A stretch of 64,000 nucleotides of DNA from Mauremys mutica (taxonomy: Eukaryota > Chordata > Testudines > Geoemydidae). Positions 61,301 to 64,000 of the stretch are shown here, piece by piece. Location of the stretch: the NCBI RefSeq assembly GCF_020497125.1, contig NC_059089.1, positions 27,756,782-27,820,781 of the forward strand, written 5' to 3'. Position numbers and translations under genes: made by a program. Below the pieces are notes generated by a model, which saw only the letters and a list, made by a program, of their open reading frames with translations, did not search any database and was not told the DNA's origin. Within the stretch, counting starts at the first letter, position 1. Every line of letters starts with the position of its first letter.

Positions 61301-64000
61301 CCCTGTGGGCTGTTCTCTAGCTGGTTCCTCCCCCACCCGGGGGGCGCAGCGACATCCCCCTCCATTGCCATTTCTGGAGGGGAGCCTTATTTCTGCTGGT
61401 CAGCCAGGGAGGAGGCTGGGTAGAAAGGCTGCTCTGAGGCCTGGCCCATCTCCACGCTGTCCTGCCCAGCACGCTGTGTGGGGTTTGTGCCGGCTGACAG
61501 GGAATGGGGGAAAGGCATTTCCTCTCTTGCAATTCCTGGGGTCTTCCTTGATTTTGGGCTCCTCTGAGCAGTGTGAGGAGGTGGGAGGGGGGCACTGGGA
61601 GCCCAGCGGGGGCAGCTCCAAGGGAAACATGCCATTGGCACTCACAGCGACTGAGAGGAAAGAACTGACAGGGAATTCCAAAAAATGTTTTGAAAATTCA
61701 ATGTTTTATACACAGAACAGAGGTAATTTCTGAAAAGTAAATATTAATTTAGCTGTCGGAGGCGTTGGGATGAATCACGGCAGCTTCTCTTTAACCCTCT
61801 TAGCAACTGAAATGTTGCTATCTGAGGAAGTCTACTAGGATGGGAAATGTCATGTGACACCTCGTAGCTTTGAGTTCAGTGACACCTGCCATGTGAACAA
61901 AGGGCAGGTAAGAAAAGATACAGAACTACAGCATGATTCACAGATGATTTTTGTGAGACTAACCTTCTTCCTTGGAAGCAAGTGGCTTGCTGCAGAAAAG
62001 GGTGAAATAAAATGTAGGCGTCTAAGACATCTGGGCACTTAAAGCTGTTTCTCTGATGTCTTCCAGTCCGTGTGTACAGACGGGATAAAGACCCAAGAAA
62101 CAAGTAAATATTCATTCTGCCTAGAGGCTGGGGTTTATGTCTGTTTACCCAAGGTGTGTTTTAGTATTGAGGATATTGTTGCAAAGCTTGTGAAGCATGG
62201 AGATATGTCTGTGCTTTTTTCGCTGCCCCATCTTCCTTTCATCTGCTCCTCTGATGTATTGTAGGGAGAAAGCTACCCAGTCCAGCTTAGATCAGCTTTT
62301 GTTCTCGTTAGAATTTAAAGTCTTTAAGGGTCTTGAGCAGGTGCCGGTAAAACTCCAACCATTCATTCCTCTTGATGACATTTGTTTCCTGGTCAGTCTG
62401 CTCATGATTCATGCCATGGTGCCTGAGAAGACCCTCCTTTGTGACTGGAACAAAACAATGCCTTTGTGTGAGCACTGGGATGAATGCACCCACCAGAGCT
62501 TAGTGTCATGCCAGGGCAGGAAAGAGTTAAAAAGAAAAATCTTGTAATAGCTAAAAACTATGGATTGAGCAAAATCTCCCTGTCAGCTTCTCTGTGATTT
62601 CGCTGAGAGACTTGGACATGCTGGCATCGGATTTACAAATTGAAAATCATTAATAATTCTAACCAGGCTGTGATAAATCTGAGATCAGTCTCGATGAACC
62701 TGGACACCATTTCATAAATCAAAAAGATTACTTAGGAATTTTTTAAAATCTGACGTCAAAATGTCATGGTTACTAATGGTTTTTGTAGATCTCTTACAGT
62801 GATATATCATTTATCTACGCTACATCTAAAATGTGACACCAGGGCAGAACTGTGATGTCTTTAATATCATGAATACATTTTATCCCATAATAAAGGTATT
62901 AACAACTTCTTGCTGTGACTTGTACTGGAAGTTCTGTGCCTGACTTAATGCTATAGTTCCCATGCTAACCATTTCCCTGCAAACATTTGTGGACAAACTA
63001 TTACTTGTTCCATATTCTTGCTTATTAAGTGGGGTTGGGGGGACTTGCTTAAGAAGCCATGAGCGATACTGCTGGCACCTAGTTATTTCACTTCATGACC
63101 CTCACCTGTCACAGTACCACGTGGCCTGGCTGGAAGGGGGTCCCCCCCATCCCAAACACACCGTTCCCTTTCCAGCTGAGGGTGTATGCCTAGATTTTTA
63201 TTTCAGTTCCAAACGAGCTTTCATTGCTTGACTGACAGCAATTGTTTGGTAGCAATCCTGTGTCGGTCAGACGGGAGCAGGTGAGGTAGAGCAGATACCT
63301 AATTGGCCAGTCATGATTGTAAGCAAATGGCACGATCTCTGGATGGTGTTGGGGAAGTGGTACAGGCAGAGACTGTTTTTGTAAAGCGCTTGCCTTCCTT
63401 TTGCTGCTTCTCCGGTTTTGTGTTGCTATCACGTATACATCTACGAAACAGGTGTAGAGAAAGGGGATTGTGTAGGGGGTGGTCCATTTTCACTGCCATT
63501 TCCTGTTGGCGAGTTGCCGTCCAAGCTGGGTCACAGATATATGAGAGTGTTCCCGACAGGACAGCACAGGAACAGTAACGCTTTGCTGCCTTCCTCCTGA
63601 GGCCCCGCCACTAATTCCGACTGGTAAGGAAAGGGGCTGAAAATAGCATCTTGCTTTGCCTGCAGGATTTGTGAATATACCCGGATGTTACTCAGCAAGC
63701 AGCCTGGGTGAGTAGCAGGTGCAGAGAGCAGCAGAGTCTGAAATGAGAGGAAGGTGTGACGGGGGTCAGGGACTGATGGAGCCAGGGAGGGGCTAGCAGG
63801 GGGGGGATGAAGCAGCTGCACAAAACACCATAAAGTTTTCTTTTGAAGTCTGGGTCCACAAGTAATTTTTCTGTGGAGTGAAAGGCAGATTTTCACAGTC
63901 AAATACAGGGGACACCTTGGCCAGAGCAGGAATGTGGGAGAATTCAACACATTTTCTTCCTCTTCCTGCCAGCGGGATCACATGTTTCCTGCGGATCTGT
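58391..64000. other. Intergenic sequence, no gene seen
   Basis: No gene or complete transposon is recognised. The longest open frames (61230-61733, 167 codons; 63531-63950 minus, 139 codons) show no domain and overlap open frames in other phases. The sections 59840-60070, 61000-61220 and 62560-62900 are AT-rich and free of recognised repeats; they might be conserved non-coding elements. The next gene expected downstream of PBX3 in vertebrates, MVB12B, is not visible. Confidence 0.5.

Noticed and set aside
61230..61733. 167-codon open frame
   Set aside because: Pro/Gly/Ser-rich low-complexity translation with several overlapping frames on the other strand; no domain or splice context.
63531..63950. 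Minus-strand 139-codon frame
   Set aside because: No motif; overlaps other open frames; probably chance.
58391..64000. First exon of the next gene downstream (MVB12B)
   Set aside because: No CpG-rich promoter and no matching coding segment were seen; in vertebrates the gap after PBX3 is large.

Overview
The window is vertebrate nuclear DNA, most likely from a turtle or another non-avian reptile. The gene content is the 3' half of the TALE homeobox gene PBX3 on the + strand. The repeat content points to a reptile: a young CR1 LINE with a reptile-type 3' tail, several Penelope-like (PLE) tails, non-autonomous hAT elements with 8-bp target duplications, and MIR-type SINEs. Species assignment is inference; the gene call rests on translated exons.

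PBX3 occupies about 1-23280. Six exons of 191, 136, 166, 113, 90 and 93 coding bp lie at 178-368, 3358-3493, 15614-15779, 17650-17762, 18545-18634 and 21745-21837. All have AG/GT borders and they join in one frame, encoding 262 residues: the end of the PBC domain, the TALE homeodomain and the PBX3-type C-terminus. By PBX family numbering they are exons 4-9; the start of the gene lies left of the window. Skipping the 113-bp exon gives the short PBX-b tail, read in a second frame of the next exon. The 3'UTR (about 21838-23280) has two AATAAA signals, Pumilio motifs, and seed matches for let-7, miR-200b, miR-15/16/424 and miR-221/222.

The introns hold PLE tails (1018-1262 and 7176-7710, the second with 74 codons of PLE C-terminus), MIR and CR1 fragments, a 410-bp hAT element (16416-16825), a four-copy 21-bp repeat (12200-12283), and AT-rich repeat-poor stretches.

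Downstream of PBX3 (23281-64000) I find no host gene. The notable structures are a GC-rich minisatellite of about 52 units of 35-39 bp (27191-29102); a MITE (30621-30722); a 229-bp hAT (31858-32086); an inverted PLE pair inserted as one unit with a 13-bp target duplication (41284-41681); a 129-bp PLE tail with an 11-bp duplication (47995-48145); and a CR1 LINE (about 55700-58390) split just after its FADD catalytic motif by a 344-bp solo LTR with 6-bp duplications. The rest looks like gene-desert sequence with scattered AT-rich islands that might be regulatory.

The points most worth follow-up are the hammerhead-like, covarying stem-loop shared by the PLE copies, the inverted PLE insertion, the dual-frame PBX3 exon, the cluster of miRNA sites, and the minisatellite.
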